Below are positions 50,144-63,188 of a stretch of DNA of 64,000 nucleotides, piece after piece. The stretch is taken from positions 11,513,155-11,577,154 of the forward strand of contig OZ025244.1 of NCBI GenBank assembly GCA_964019155.1. Reading direction: 5' to 3'. Both the position numbers and the translations under genes were made by a program. The stretch is from Osedax fenrisi (taxonomy: Eukaryota; Annelida; Polychaeta; Sabellida; Siboglinidae). The stretch's first letter is position 1; every line of letters begins with the position of its first letter. Below the pieces are notes generated by a model that was not told the origin of the DNA, searched no databases, and saw only the letters and a list, made by a program, of their open reading frames with translations.

Positions 50144-51865
50144 AATATTTCAAATTATAAATTATTCAGGAAACGTATGTATACACATTTGTTATCTTCT
50201 TACTCAGTATACTTATAATCTAAATCTCATTTTTCTAATTTTATATCTTTTATCATGTCTTTTATCTAATATTGTATTATATACTAAGATCCACATTTTA
50301 TTCTTATTTTAATTTATTGACGTTTATGTAAAAATTAAAAAAAAATTAATACTTTTGAGTGTTTTACTTTACAATATTTTATTTCCCCGACATTAATAAT
50401 ATTATTTTACTTAATTTTTGCATTTTATATTTGAATTTACTTTCATGTTTTCTTTCTTTTTAATTGACGTTTATATAAAAATAATAAAATTAAAAAAAAC
50501 TGTTAGGTATTTCTTTTTTCTTTAGTATTTTCTTTAGTATTTTTTATTTCCCTCTGACTAATAATATTATTTGACTTTATTTTTAATTACATAAACATTT
50601 TGTATTGAATCTTTTTTCTTGTATACTTGATTATACTTCTTTGTTTTATTTCTCTTTATTGACACTTATATAAAAATTAGTAATTAAACTAACATTTCAG
50701 TTTGAACAAATATTTTACATTCTTTACATTATTATAAAGTATTACAAAAAAATTCCTAAAACTTATTTACTAAAAAAAAAAAAAATGTTACATACATTTC
50801 TTACCACCTTTCTAGATATTCTTTTTGTTATGTTTTATTCAGTTTTATTCAGTTTTACTTCATTTTACTTCATTTTTTTCTTCTTTTATACTAATACATC
50901 TATATTTTTGTTTAGTGTATTATTTTATAGTACTTATTATTTATTTTAGTTATTTATTTATAAATAATTAAATGATGATTACATAATTTTATGGCAAGTT
51001 CAAACAATTTATATTATTTTTCTATTTTATTCATTGTATTGTATCTATGTAAACAGGAAGTCATCTAATATTTTATAATATTTTATTTATTTAGTTTTTT
51101 TTTGAACTTGCTTTAAGATTAAGGGTAATTGTCTCGATAAGCTTTAGCTTCTACAAAAACCCTGGTGCAAACCTAAATCTGATAATAATAATAATAATAT
51201 CTATATTTCATTTTTATATCTACAAATTACCAATATTAATGTCTCCTAAAACTCGAGAAAATACACCATTTTACAAAGTATTTATTTCAAAATAATTCAA
51301 AAAAATAATTAATTTTTTAAAATTAATATATATAATTATACTTTACATGCATTTGAGTGATCAGATTGTATTGAATTATGGATATAAGTTAGATATAAAT
51401 GTCCTTTATACAAATAAAATAAAAAAAATAAAAAAATATGTAAAATTATTTTGTATTTCATATTTCAAATAAAAATCCAAAAAAATTTACAAATGATGTT
51501 AATTTTTTTTCTAAAAATAATTTTTCATTTTTTAATAATTAATTTGAATCGTATTATTATTATCTATAAATTATATATTTTAATTTTTTAAATTAAATTG
51601 TAATAATTTATTTATATTAAATTATACGATTTTTAGACAATTTTTTGTACTAACATTATTTTATAAAATTTGGGCATCTAGATTGTTATGAAAAATATGT
51701 TGTATTGTTTATACTACTTGTAATATATGTTTCTAGGATATATCCATAGTTGGCATAACAAAAATCATACAATTTTATAAAAATTGAATAAAACTTATTT
51801 CTATATTTCCCCCATGTTAAATTGTATATGTATTCAATGTTAAAATTAAAAGGTCTCGTGACATA

Positions 51866-52068
51866 ATACTATTTAAGATATAGGTCTAAAATGTTAAACA
51901 CTTATTTATCATAGCATACATAATTGTCACAGATGTGAAGGTTTATAAAATTACGAAAAAAAATGGAGTACGAACCGGTCTATTGTACATGATACACATA
52001 TAGTTGTACCTGGTAGATATATATGTGTAAACATTCGATTATTATGCTTTAAACCACGCCCCTATTTG
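51866..52068 (-). repeat. Right arm of a large diverged inverted repeat
   Basis: The reverse complement carries GGGGCGTGGTTT, GTTTACACATAT, TGTACAATAGACCGGTTCGT and GTCACGAG in the same order and similar spacing as 46348-46535. Confidence 0.6.
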
Positions 52069-52184
52069 TATACCGAGGTATTACTTCTAATACCTGTGTA
52101 AGGTTACATAATCTATGTATAATATCAAACATATATTTAAATAAGATAATTATTAACACTTATTTTTAAATTATAGATATGATA

Positions 52185-52230
<46 letters not shown>

Positions 52231-52527
52231 TACTATATGTATATATATAACATGTATGTTATAGGCATTATCGGTATTTACTATTAACACTTTTACTATT
52301 TACTATTACACCATTTACTATTACATGTTGGTGAATATGTTATTTAGGTTAGTTAAATAAACTACACAATAAATTTACAAATATATATTATTTACATTTT
52401 ATAATGGACATATTTTATAAATTTGACAATAAACATTATTTTGAAATAAAATTAATAGTTCTACACGAATATGCATACAATTCTACATTAAGATGGAGAA
52501 AATTGAGATGATAGTATGTATACTATA

Positions 52528-52569
<42 letters not shown>

Positions 52570-52896
52570 TATATACTATACACTGTGTATTCGTGCATAT
52601 ATTACAACATCGGTAGTCATCATGAATAAGTAGGCCGACTCTCTAGGGAAATAATAAGGCTGCGATATCTGTGTCAAAGATGACATGGTTTACAAGCAAT
52701 GCATATACTTAATAAGCGACAGAGATTGCTGTTAATACTATACTCTGATACCAGATATTACTGTCGTAGCATAGTTATAAGCAGCTTATAACTACTTATT
52801 TACCGTTATCATCTATATAGATTAATTATAAATAAACTTCATAATGAATACAAATTATCAATACAGTTACTGACTATTTCATATAGAAGTACATAC
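52069..52896. other. SYT7 intron; no gene seen
   Basis: AT-rich with (TA)n at about 52183-52227 and 52529-52567. Confidence 0.6.
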
Positions 52897-52969
52897 ACGA
52901 ATTGTAATATCAAATAATTATATATATATATATATGTAATATATATAATTATTTGATATTACAATTCGT
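52897..52969. repeat. Perfect-arm AT-rich hairpin
   Basis: ACGAATTGTAATATCAAATA at the left is matched exactly by TATTTGATATTACAATTCGT at the right. Arms extend to about 29 bp with a short TA-rich loop. It lies 178 bp upstream of a SYT7 exon. Confidence 0.85.
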
Positions 52970-53146
52970 ATGTATTTAAATATAAAATACAAATATCCGT
53001 TATATCTAAATCAATCGATGATATGCTAGCATGCCACCATGATACAACGAGTTGTATTGACACACATTGATAATACACAATACATTACGCAATACTCGTA
53101 GGTTATATTACGTAACACGTATCTATGTTACGTCATCACACTGCAG

Positions 53147-53249
53147 TGTTTCCTACGACTTCAAGCAGACTACATTTTCGGTGAGGATAATGAGGGCCAC
53201 CACACTTCCGGCCAAAGATTTCAGCGGAACTTCTGATCCTTATGTTAAG
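53147..53249 (+). CDS. SYT7: Synaptotagmin-7-like, first half of C2A
   Basis: After the acceptor CACTGCAG the first base completes a Ser codon left by the exon at 21819. The frame reads VSYDFKQTTFSVRIMRATTL, then PAKDFSGTSDPYVK, ending at donor AAG/GTTCCG in phase 0. This covers the first strands and calcium-binding loop 1 of C2A. Both loop-1 aspartates (AKD and TSD) are present, so calcium binding should be intact. LPAKDFSGTSDPYVK is a hallmark of SYT7/SYT1-group C2A domains. The exon is alone in about 37 kb of intron, 31 kb from the previous exon and 6.1 kb from the next. Confidence 0.93.
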
Positions 53250-53357
53250 GTTCCGATTATATATCTATGTATGAATAGTTTTCTGTGTGTATGCTTATTT
53301 TTATATTATTATTATTATATAAGCTCTAATATAGTATACTACATCGATTGATATATT

Positions 53358-53487
53358 ACTAATATTCTCACTAATATTCTTACTAATATTCTCACTAATA
53401 TTATCACTAATATTCTCACTAATATTCTCACTAATATTCTTACTAATATTCTCACTAATATTATCACTAATATTCTCACTAATATTC
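53358..53487. repeat. 12-bp tandem repeat (ACTAATATTCTC)n
   Basis: About 11 units with CTC/CTT/ATC variants, 109 bp downstream of the SYT7 exon. ACTAAT resembles branch-point sequence, repeated within the intron start. Confidence 0.95.
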
Positions 53488-53624
53488 CATTCTAAAGCGT
53501 AGATACTTATTATATTAGATATTTATTTATTCGAATGTACACTATTCATAATGAATATAGTGATATAGAATCATACATTGATCGCATATCTACGGTAATA
53601 TATCGGTGTAAAACTCAGCGTTAA

Positions 53625-53682
<58 letters not shown>

Positions 53683-53695
53683 GGGCGGCATAAAC

Positions 53696-53835
53696 TTTGA
53701 CATAATTATGGTGATCGGGTTATGACGCGCGATAGTGATGTAACATTATATGTGGAGTTCAATAATGTCACTAATTCACATATAACGTTACATCACTATC
53801 GCGAGTCATAACCAGATCGCCATAATTATTTCAAA
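53696..53835. mobile_element. Foldback element, 59-bp arms
   Basis: 53696-53754 and 53777-53835 are inverted copies matching at 54 of 59 positions, with a 22-bp spacer. Shared core blocks include GATAGTGATGTAAC and ATAATTATGG. The whole 140-bp unit can form one long hairpin. It may be a small MITE or a solo foldback; flanking target duplication is not clear. (TA)n lies on both sides (about 53627-53682 and 53859-53882). Confidence 0.8.
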
Positions 53836-53857
53836 TTTCACTCTGACTTACAATTAT

Positions 53858-53889
<32 letters not shown>

Positions 53890-54113
53890 TATGTATATAT
53901 ATATGTGTACATTACGCGATAATAATGATGTGAACGGGTACATAGTTTACTCTATTACGTAATGTACATTATTACATATTGCATGCAATTAAGTCTATTA
54001 GCCTACTGAAATATCGCTGTCTACAACATATGTACACGATGTCTGACATATGTACACGATGTCTGACACCATTGTTGTTGACATTATACATATACGTATA
54101 CGTGTAATGCAAG

Positions 54114-54169
<56 letters not shown>

Positions 54170-54170
54170 A

Positions 54171-55715
54171 CTCAGAAGGGTGTTATTGAAAAATCAATTA
54201 AGCAAATATATTTGAGCTTATGACCTCTTCATCATAGTTAGTGATCCTAAAACTAAAACGGAGGTAAACGGTATAAAAATATCTATAATAATTAAACAAA
54301 ATAAAAATTGATAAAATATGTAAATAGAATTTTGTGATAAAAACAGTTAAAAGTAGAGAATAAGATAATAAACTAAAGATACAATATAAAATGCTAAGTA
54401 AAATAATAAAACGCTTTAAAAACAGTTGAAGAATTTCGATAAAATTCTTCCCGAACCTTCTATTGATTCTTTAATACTGGCGGTCTTCAATATTTTCCAG
54501 GTATTTGTAGGAAAATTCATCTCTGTCTTGAGAATTTGGTTTCCAGAGTACCAAGAGCCCAAAGAACCAACACAGAAGGGAATTACATATCCGAGGTGGC
54601 GATACTTTTCTATCTTCCTGTTAGCGGCAGATTCCATATTTGTAATCGAGTCGTAGGGAATTGTGATGTCGACAAAATAACATGAGTTGTTATATTTGAT
54701 AACAAGATCCGGTTTTAAGTTATCTAGTGAGATGTAGCTAGTATCGTACTCAATATCGCATTCATCTAGGAACTTAGTTAGTACTCCAAGGACAGCATCA
54801 TGTCTTTCTGTCATCATTTTTAGTGATGCAGTACACATATTCAATATGTGCATCGTCGTTTCATCCTTGGAGTAGCATTGCCTACATTTTTTATCTGTTG
54901 AGCCTGGAAAAGCTTTTACTGGAAGAGTCTGAGTTCTAGCCATGTGCCAATAGTTCCAGGATTTGAAAGATAGTGTCGATTCTTGTAATATTAGCTTAGT
55001 GATTACCTTAGAATTTGCATCCTGGGATAAACACTCAGCTACACTGCCTTGTAACGGAAGTTCCATGAATTTTCTGCTCCATTGCTTTCTCAGCGTAAGT
55101 CGCATGCTTTTTACAACCTTAGCAGGAGTGGAGCAGATATCATCGATGGCTATGATTATGTTCCCATCGGATATATCAATACGAGCTCCAAGGTGTGTTG
55201 CTGCATGTCGAGTGCGCGTCCAAAGATTAGCACCTTTGCTATAAAATCTATAACCATATATAACCCATGCGTTTGGCTACCGGATAGAAATTCAGTGAGT
55301 GGTATTTCATGATCATATCCGATAGCACAATTGAGGGTATTTGATAGTTGGCGATTAGCAATTGAGGATATCATATTATACCTAGAAGATAGTAATTGCG
55401 TTGCTTTAGAGATTGTCCAAATATCTACTTCTTGGCTGATTTTACCAATCCCCAGGCCGCCAATATGTCTGTCAGCATAGAAGAATGGAGTAGCAACATT
55501 GTCAGGAGTATTAGTATTATATCTTAGGAACTGCTTTATAGATTTATCCAGATCGTAGATACTTTCCTGCATGACTCGTCCAGATGAGAGCTCATGGGAT
55601 AGAGAGGGGAATAAGTGACTTCTTAAAACTTCTATTTTTTGCCATGGAGTTAGTCCAGAGTCTGAAAGTTGATTAAGTTGAGCAGGTATATCCGTAGTAA
55701 CATTAAACAAGAACT
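54171..55715 (-). mobile_element. R2-like (restriction-like endonuclease) LINE, 5'-truncated
   Basis: A minus-strand element starting in the RT thumb at 55715 and ending AACACCCTTCTGAG at 54171. It has a 3' UTR of about 245 bp and no poly(A). Both ends directly contact (TA)n tracts (55716-55743 and about 54119-54169). One frameshift (near 55210-55225) is the only break in the coding part. Confidence 0.8.
54416..55715 (-). pseudogene. R2-like LINE RT thumb, zinc knuckle and restriction-like endonuclease
   Basis: The first frame reads LSDSGLTPWQKIEVLRSHLF, PSLSHELSSGR, TPDNVATPFFYADRHIGGLG and ATQLLSSRYN, the RT thumb of RLE-encoding LINEs. After a frameshift it continues HLGARIDISDG, then CRQCYSKDETTMHILNMC (CX2CX8HX4C knuckle). 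KPDLVIKYNNSCYFVDITIP follows, with the PD...D arrangement of the PD-(D/E)XK-type nuclease, then VGSLGSWYSGN near the C-terminus. These elements (R2, NeSL, R4/Dong, Hero groups) often insert at specific sites. Which group this belongs to needs phylogeny. Confidence 0.82.
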
Positions 55716-55746
<31 letters not shown>

Positions 55747-55828
55747 GTATATTATACTCATATATAGTATGTTCATGGCTGTAAGTATTTGTGTACACAA
55801 ACACACATACACGAATATATATAATACT

Positions 55829-56017
55829 GCTTAACATAATATTTAGAAGTGATGTTATATAATTGTGTATAAATAAATTATCGGCTCTCGTTAAAACCAT
55901 GGATGCCTAACACGAGAATGGCTTCGAAGGGATATTAGAGCAATATGGCTATAAGTTAAAAATGCAACTAAGTTCCTAGATTGGATGATAGGACTCAACA
56001 AAAATAAAATAACAATA
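55829..56017 (+). mobile_element. tRNA-derived SINE, copy 5, 5'-truncated
   Basis: Starts in the body (TTAACATAATATTTAGAAGT) and retains CGGCTCTCGTTAAAACCATG through GGACTCAACAAAAATAAAAT. TA-rich sequence lies on both sides. Confidence 0.85.
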
Positions 56018-56040
56018 CATATATATATATATATATATAT

Positions 56041-56194
56041 TTGTGTATATATATATATATATATATATGAGTTATTGTATGCATCTGATAATATATTTAT
56101 TTGTGATGTATTAAAGATCGAGTATCACGGAACAAGCATCCGTAGACCTGACACAATCACACACGTTCGCGCACACACACGCACGCACATACAG

Positions 56195-56246
<52 letters not shown>

Positions 56247-56392
56247 GTATATATATATATATATATATGAGTTATTGTATGCATCTGATAATATATTTAT
56301 TTGTAATGTATTAAAGATCGAGTATCACGGAACAAGCATCCGTAGACCTGACACAATCACACACGTTCGCGCACACACACGCACGCACATAC

Positions 56393-56464
<72 letters not shown>

Positions 56465-56622
56465 GTATATATATATATATGAGTTATTGTATGCATCTGA
56501 TAATATATTTATTTGTGATGTATTAAAGATCGAGTATCACGGAACAAGCATCCGTAGACCTGACACAATCACACACGTTCGCGAACACACACGCACGCAC
56601 ACACAGATACATACATACATAC

Positions 56623-56664
<42 letters not shown>
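56041..56664. repeat. Tandem triplication of a ~200-bp unit
   Basis: Three near-identical copies start TTGTGTATATAT at 56041, 56243 and 56461. Each contains GAGTTATTGTATGCATCTGA, CGGAACAAGCATCCGTAGAC and CACACACGCACGCACA, separated by (TA)n of varying length. The non-microsatellite parts differ by only a few bases, so the duplication is recent. The open frames crossing it are repeat artefacts. Confidence 0.93.
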
Positions 56665-57239
56665 TACGTATACGACTTATACGCGTATGTATTAATGAGA
56701 TGTCGAGTCGTTAGTATTGATTTAGGCCGCCACTCTCTCACTCTCTCTTTCTCTCTCTCTCGTGTGATGACCACTGTCCGTAGTGTTAAACTGACCGGCT
56801 ACCGTATACCAACGCCTATGTGGTATTGTGGGCCGATGTTCTAACCCCAGTGGGTATGGTATAGTCTATTGGCTAGACACAATACACAAGCTTACGACGG
56901 CATTTAAACTATAGATTTGTACCTATAAAAAAGAAATTAACAATAAGTCTTATCGACAAATATTGTTTGGCGTCGTGATTATTTCTCTGCGAAATTATAT
57001 ACTATTCTGTATAAATAACTACTATGTATAATATCCTGGATATTCTTAGTAATATTTATTTTCTCAGAACGAATGACTTCTGTATATCCAGGGATGACTG
57101 TATACACATATATGTATACGTATTTACTATATATATATATATATACATAGTAAATACGCTTTATACATCAACTATTCTCAGAAGAGAAATCAATACAGTT
57201 CATTCACTGACCGATGTAATGATTACGTTTCTTATTAAG

Positions 57240-57240
<1 letters not shown>
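56665..57240. other. SYT7 intron; no gene seen
   Basis: Contains a short (CT)n at about 56737-56761 and a small hairpin CGTATTTACTA...TAGTAAATACG near 57118-57158. Confidence 0.6.
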
Positions 57241-57289
<49 letters not shown>

Positions 57290-57572
57290 GGCGTTGTACC
57301 TTGGTCCAGAATACATTGACCATTGTTAGCGATAATACAGCGGAAAGAGGTTACTCGTTAACGTTATAATGTATATAACGTATCAACGTATCAACGTAGA
57401 AAACAATTATAGGCACGTTTTTAATAGAACACACTGGATCTATTGTTTCTCCTACGCACTGTTGCAATAGTAACCTATGCTGGATTAATTCGCGACGAAG
57501 TATAGCACCCCTCTGAAAATTATTTAACGGGAACTAATTACGGATCTATACTTTACTATATTTGAGCTCGAG

Positions 57573-57631
<59 letters not shown>

Positions 57632-57648
57632 ATAACACACTAATAGTA

Positions 57649-57683
<35 letters not shown>
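57241..57683. repeat. Three (TA)n microsatellites
   Basis: TA runs at about 57241-57289, 57577-57626 and 57650-57683. Confidence 0.9.
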
Positions 57684-57685
<2 letters not shown>

Positions 57686-57771
57686 CCTATAGGCTATAGC
57701 AGACTCTCACCGATGTGTAATTGATATATATATATATATATACTTGTGTCAATAAGCTATTTTCATACTCT

Positions 57772-58019
57772 ATTGTTATTGTTATTGTTATTTTTATTTG
57801 GTGGATTCCTTTATTCCCATCCATGAACTTAGATGAAGATTTCACTTATAACCATATATGGCTCTAATGTACCTTCGAAGCCGCTCTCATGTTAAGGCAT
57901 CCATGGTTTTAACGAGAGCCGATCATTTATTTATACACAATTATATAAGATCACTTCTAAATAATATTTTAAGACCCATTTTATAAAATTAATTAATGTT
58001 CCGGACGAGGCTCGAACCG
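57772..58019 (-). mobile_element. tRNA-derived SINE, copy 6
   Basis: Minus-strand copy with the (AACAAT)n tail (TATTGTTATTGTTATTG on the + strand) and full body. It is truncated at the B box (CGAGGCTCGAACC), so the A-box part is missing. Confidence 0.9.
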
Positions 58020-58239
58020 AGCTTATAAGCTTATAACGAGATTTTCTAATATTATATAGAAAATAGTTATCAGTGCGTATCATATTATTAATGTGTGGAG
58101 ATTAGTCTAGTTGAGAGGTTATACTATAACCGTTATTGTGAAACATAGGATAGTTATAGATTGAGATGTTGGAAGAGATATTATAAAAAGATGAATGATT
58201 GATTGAGGAGAATTCTCCACAGTTAACTGTGTCTTGAGA

Positions 58240-59180
58240 ATATTATAGTAGGTTTATCCTATTAGTTTTAGTCATATTTAAGGAAATGGAGTTATGAAAG
58301 AACCAATAAGTAAGATCAGTACAATTATACCTACAATTAAACATATATATTTTAATCAGGCCAGAATCACTAGAACTAGAAAATGGATATATCTGAAGAT
58401 CATCGGCATAAATATGATAGTTAATATTAGGATACTTGTGGAAAATTGATTTTATAGGAAGAATATAAATAATGAAAAAAATATTGCCAAGAATAGAGCA
58501 TCGTGGAATACCATGTATGTTAAAATAAGGAGGAGATAACGAGAAGTTAATATTCACCGAATATGTTCTAGATGAAACAATATACATAAACCAACTGTGT
58601 ACTTGACAGTGTATTCCAAATTAATTAAGTCCAATAGAAAGAATATTGTGATTGAGAGTATCAAAAGCACTAGATAACTATAGTAATACGATATAGCATG
58701 GGGATTTATTATCAAGATATATCATTATGATTAACCTATGAGAATATCATTAATGAATAAAGTAAGATACGTACTTTGATATTTATCAACAATAGAATTA
58801 TACTACATTAGCACATACTGTAATTAATAAGTTGAGTGGACACAACTCGTTCTGAGATCTTAGTTATGGATGATAACTGGGATATTTGATACATTAGATT
58901 GGTCAAGAGTTGTTTTTGTTTGTAATCGGAATAATCTATGAATATTTCATTGAGCGTGGAACAATATATTATATAATAGATATATGAATGACTTACGCGA
59001 CAAGTCCAATAAAGTATGGTGATAATGAAAGAAGTAGATTGAGTGGAATAGGGGATTTCAAGGATGTCATCAAAGAGAGTGCAATGTCATGTATGGGAAG
59101 CGAAACACATGAACAGTGATTATGAGTGGATATTAAATTGAAATTGAGTGGTGCCGAGTTGATGTTTGGAAGTATATTAA
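58240..59180 (-). pseudogene. L2-like LINE RT remnant
   Basis: The minus strand keeps TKISERVVSTQLINY, LSSAFDTLNHNIL, WFMYIVSSRTYSV, HGIPRCSILGNIFFIIYI, YPNINYHIYADDLQI and NSISLNMTKT in order. These are the RT core motifs of the same L2-like group as LINEs A and D. The PQG of GVPQG has become PRC, and several frames are broken. The C-terminus ends in a stop near 58243, before the usual C-terminal module. It lies in the intron just upstream of the SYT7 exon at 59390, in antisense orientation. Confidence 0.7.
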
Positions 59181-59389
59181 TATACTTTAATGTAAATTGA
59201 TAATGCTAGAAACTTTTTGTTGGAAGAAATTGGCAAACAATGAAAAAATAACTAAATCAGGTTGGTCCGGAATATGCTTGGTTTGGGTGTTACCTACTAA
59301 GGTGAAAGATAATTTATAATCTTGTTTAGAAGATATTCCATAACTACCGAGCATATCAGTAAAGTATGACGATTTCGTCGCGTACACAG

Positions 59390-59483
59390 GTGATGCTGCT
59401 CCCAGACAAGAAAACAAAACTTCAGACAAACATCAAGCGCAGGAATCTTAATCCCAGGTGGAATGAATTGTTCGCTTTCGAAG
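59390..59483 (+). CDS. SYT7: Synaptotagmin-7-like, middle of C2A
   Basis: After acceptor TACACAG the frame reads VMLLPDKKTKLQTN and IKRRNLNPRWNELFAFE. It ends in phase 1 (one G of a Gly codon) at donor GAAG/GTTAAC. It continues DPYVK of the previous exon without a gap. LLPDKK and the basic KRRNLNP.WNE..F strand are classic C2A features; the basic cluster contributes to acidic lipid binding. The 3' splice site follows AT-rich sequence and an antisense LINE remnant. The 5' splice site is 50 bp from a 775-bp (TAG)n array. Confidence 0.93.
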
Positions 59484-59532
59484 GTTAACACTGGTAGATA
59501 TGTATGTATATATATACACCTATAGGTGTCGC

Positions 59533-60904
<1,372 letters not shown>

Positions 60905-61737
60905 TAAGAGTGATCATTCAGCTGAATGTGGGTCCTCCAATACTTGTTAACTTGGAACTTATAAAATAATATATAAAAATAAGTCAAAAATTTTTTTATT
61001 AATTTTTGACCATCCTAGGGCTCGCGATAATTCCTAGATGTTTAACATAGAGAATAAGAAATTTAACATGGGAAATTTTAAAAATTACTAAAAAGTGACT
61101 TTTAACCTATTAATAATTTTTTTTTGTATATTGAAATTTTAATAGCACATAGATTAAATGTGATATTTATGGAAAATAAAAAAAGTTAAAGTGTTTAATT
61201 TTTTTCCAATAAATGAAATGAAATAAACAAAATTTCTAGGATTTTTTTTAAAATTCTAATATATTAACGAATTTTGTTGTTTTTACAATTTATTTATATG
61301 TCTATATAATCTAAAAGGTAAAATTAAAAAAAAAATATTTAATTTATAAAAATATAATATTTATACCACTTTTACTATATTTTTTGTGAAAAATCAAGAT
61401 TTTTTCAAAAAGGTATAAAAAATAAACCAACATTTTTTTTTCACTTTTTATGATATTTTTTAGAAAACAGATATCATATATACTAGAATGAGAGCTAGTG
61501 ATAATTTTTTTTAAAGAATTATGTTGTATCACCCATTTTCATATATTTTCGTATATTTTGTGTTATAATGTATTTTTCTATAATACTTTTCAATGTAATT
61601 TTATACTAATTTTTAACGGTCTGTCGCGTCGTCAATATGATCTCAAATTGAATAATTTTTTTTGATTGTGTCTTAAAACATCTTCCTTTACCTTAGAATC
61701 ACTGATCAAAAAAAATGTTATCCAATGATCACTCTTA
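60905..61737. mobile_element. hAT-type MITE with 8-bp target duplication
   Basis: An 833-bp element with 14-bp terminal inverted repeats TAAGAGTGATCATT (60905-60918) and AATGATCACTCTTA (61724-61737). Exact 8-bp direct repeats GTGTACGT (60897-60904 and 61738-61745) lie immediately outside. Eight-base duplications are characteristic of hAT transposons. The interior is extremely A/T-run-rich and encodes nothing. It ends 58 bp before a SYT7 exon. Confidence 0.88.
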
Positions 61738-61795
61738 GTGTACGTGGTATCCCTAACGTGACTCTACCGTACCCCCATATCTCCCCTCCCTCTAG

Positions 61796-61963
61796 GTTAC
61801 CCTCACTCGAAGCTGATGAACCGGACGTTATATCTGCAGGTGTTGGACTACGACCGTTTTAGCCGAGATGACCCTATCGGCGAAGTGGCCATACCGCTGA
61901 ATGACCTCGAGTTCGGTGGCACCTCCCCCAATGTCATGTGGAAGGCGTTGCAACCCTGCAAAG
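61796..61963 (+). CDS. SYT7: Synaptotagmin-7-like, end of C2A
   Basis: Acceptor CTCCCCTCCCTCTAG with a good pyrimidine tract. The first two bases complete a Gly codon, then YPHSKLMNRTLYLQVLDYDR and FSRDDPIGEVAIPLNDLEF follow. It ends WKALQPCK with donor AAAG/GTCACA in phase 1. All three loop-3 aspartates (LDYD and RDD) are kept, so with exon 53147 the five calcium ligands are complete. LYLQVLDYDRFSR.DPIGEV is diagnostic for SYT7 among synaptotagmins as I know the family. The next exon (C2B) is outside or unrecognised. Confidence 0.93.
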
Positions 61964-62034
61964 GTCACATGGTTAGACTCGACACTCCCCCTACTGTTGA
62001 ATGCGTTTCAGCCTTGAAATGGTCACATGGTTAG
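61964..62034 (+). repeat. Short direct duplication at the SYT7 5' splice site
   Basis: GGTCACATGGTTAGACTC occurs across the donor at 61963/61964 and again 58 bp downstream at 62021-62038, creating a second potential GT donor at 62022. Confidence 0.85.
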
Positions 62035-62145
62035 ACTCATCACGCCCCCTCCCACACGCGTTAATTTGCCTAATGATTAGAACGATCGAAGCATGTATTT
62101 AAAATGTTGTTATTTAGATTACCGGTTTTAATTACTAACCAGCTA

Positions 62146-62179
<34 letters not shown>

Positions 62180-62496
62180 TACATTATATTATATATTTAT
62201 TTGCATATGTTATACAAATATTAATCACCGTTTATATAATATTAATCACCGTTTATATAACAATATATATTGTTAAATATAATCGAATAATATTAACTTT
62301 CATTTCGAAGTGAAATATATATATATATATATATATATATTGTAAAATGTATAATAATGTATACATTATCTATATATATAATGGTGTTATATATGTAATG
62401 CGGGTAGAATATTTACATCGGTATACACTATAAGTATACACTAGGATATCCCCTCAGTGTGTTGCATGCAATCACTGTGGATATTGCACGCATATA

Positions 62497-62534
<38 letters not shown>

Positions 62535-63139
62535 ATAACATGTGACTTGCGATGTTCTTACTGAATGATAACTATATGATAATGATGCATTGCTTCTGCA
62601 ATAATTCTGGCGAATAAAGATGGATTATATCGTATACTGTACTATGTAGGCCATTATCGAAATCCTCAATGGTGATGACAATAGCGGATGACGGATTATT
62701 TAACAATGAATACATTGATAACTTGAATAACATTTACTTTAATTCGAATTCGAATTGAAAAATGTATTTTATTAATTTTAAATGTATATATGTATTTTAA
62801 TTTAAATGTATATAAATATATTTATAACTCATACGTGCAATTCTAATGCAGTATGTAATACTATTCCGAGAAACATCGCATTGTATCAGATGGTCGCGCA
62901 GAGTGAATGTTTGTGATCACTTCTATTACAAAATGTCTAGATGTATTTTATATTCAATATTTTCCACGGAAAGTATTGCTAACAAGTGCACTTGTACTAG
63001 ACAAACATATACACAAGCATACTTGTCAGTTACTATGTGTGGCTATGATCATATAAGCATCGGTACAATCACACTAAATCGTGCTATAATATCTACCTTG
63101 TTTTATCCTGTATACTATACATTTTATAATTCATATTAT

Positions 63140-63188
<49 letters not shown>

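Larger units (their letters stand above)
46758..51199 (+). mobile_element. LINE E: CR1/Jockey-group retrotransposon
   Basis: A + strand element with the end of ORF1 (46758-47006), a broken ORF2 (47161-50143), and an AT-rich 3' UTR of about 1 kb. It ends TCTGATAATAATAATAATAA at 51199. The UTR carries repeated segments starting TTGACGTTTATRTAAAA near 50316, 50463 and 50658. The left boundary is uncertain. Base composition is more AT-rich than LINEs A and D, including long A and T runs where frameshifts occurred. Confidence 0.8.

Noticed and set aside
61816..62034. An independent 72-residue gene starting at an internal ATG
   Set aside because: The ATG is the internal Met of a SYT7 exon; reading past 61963 goes into the intron.
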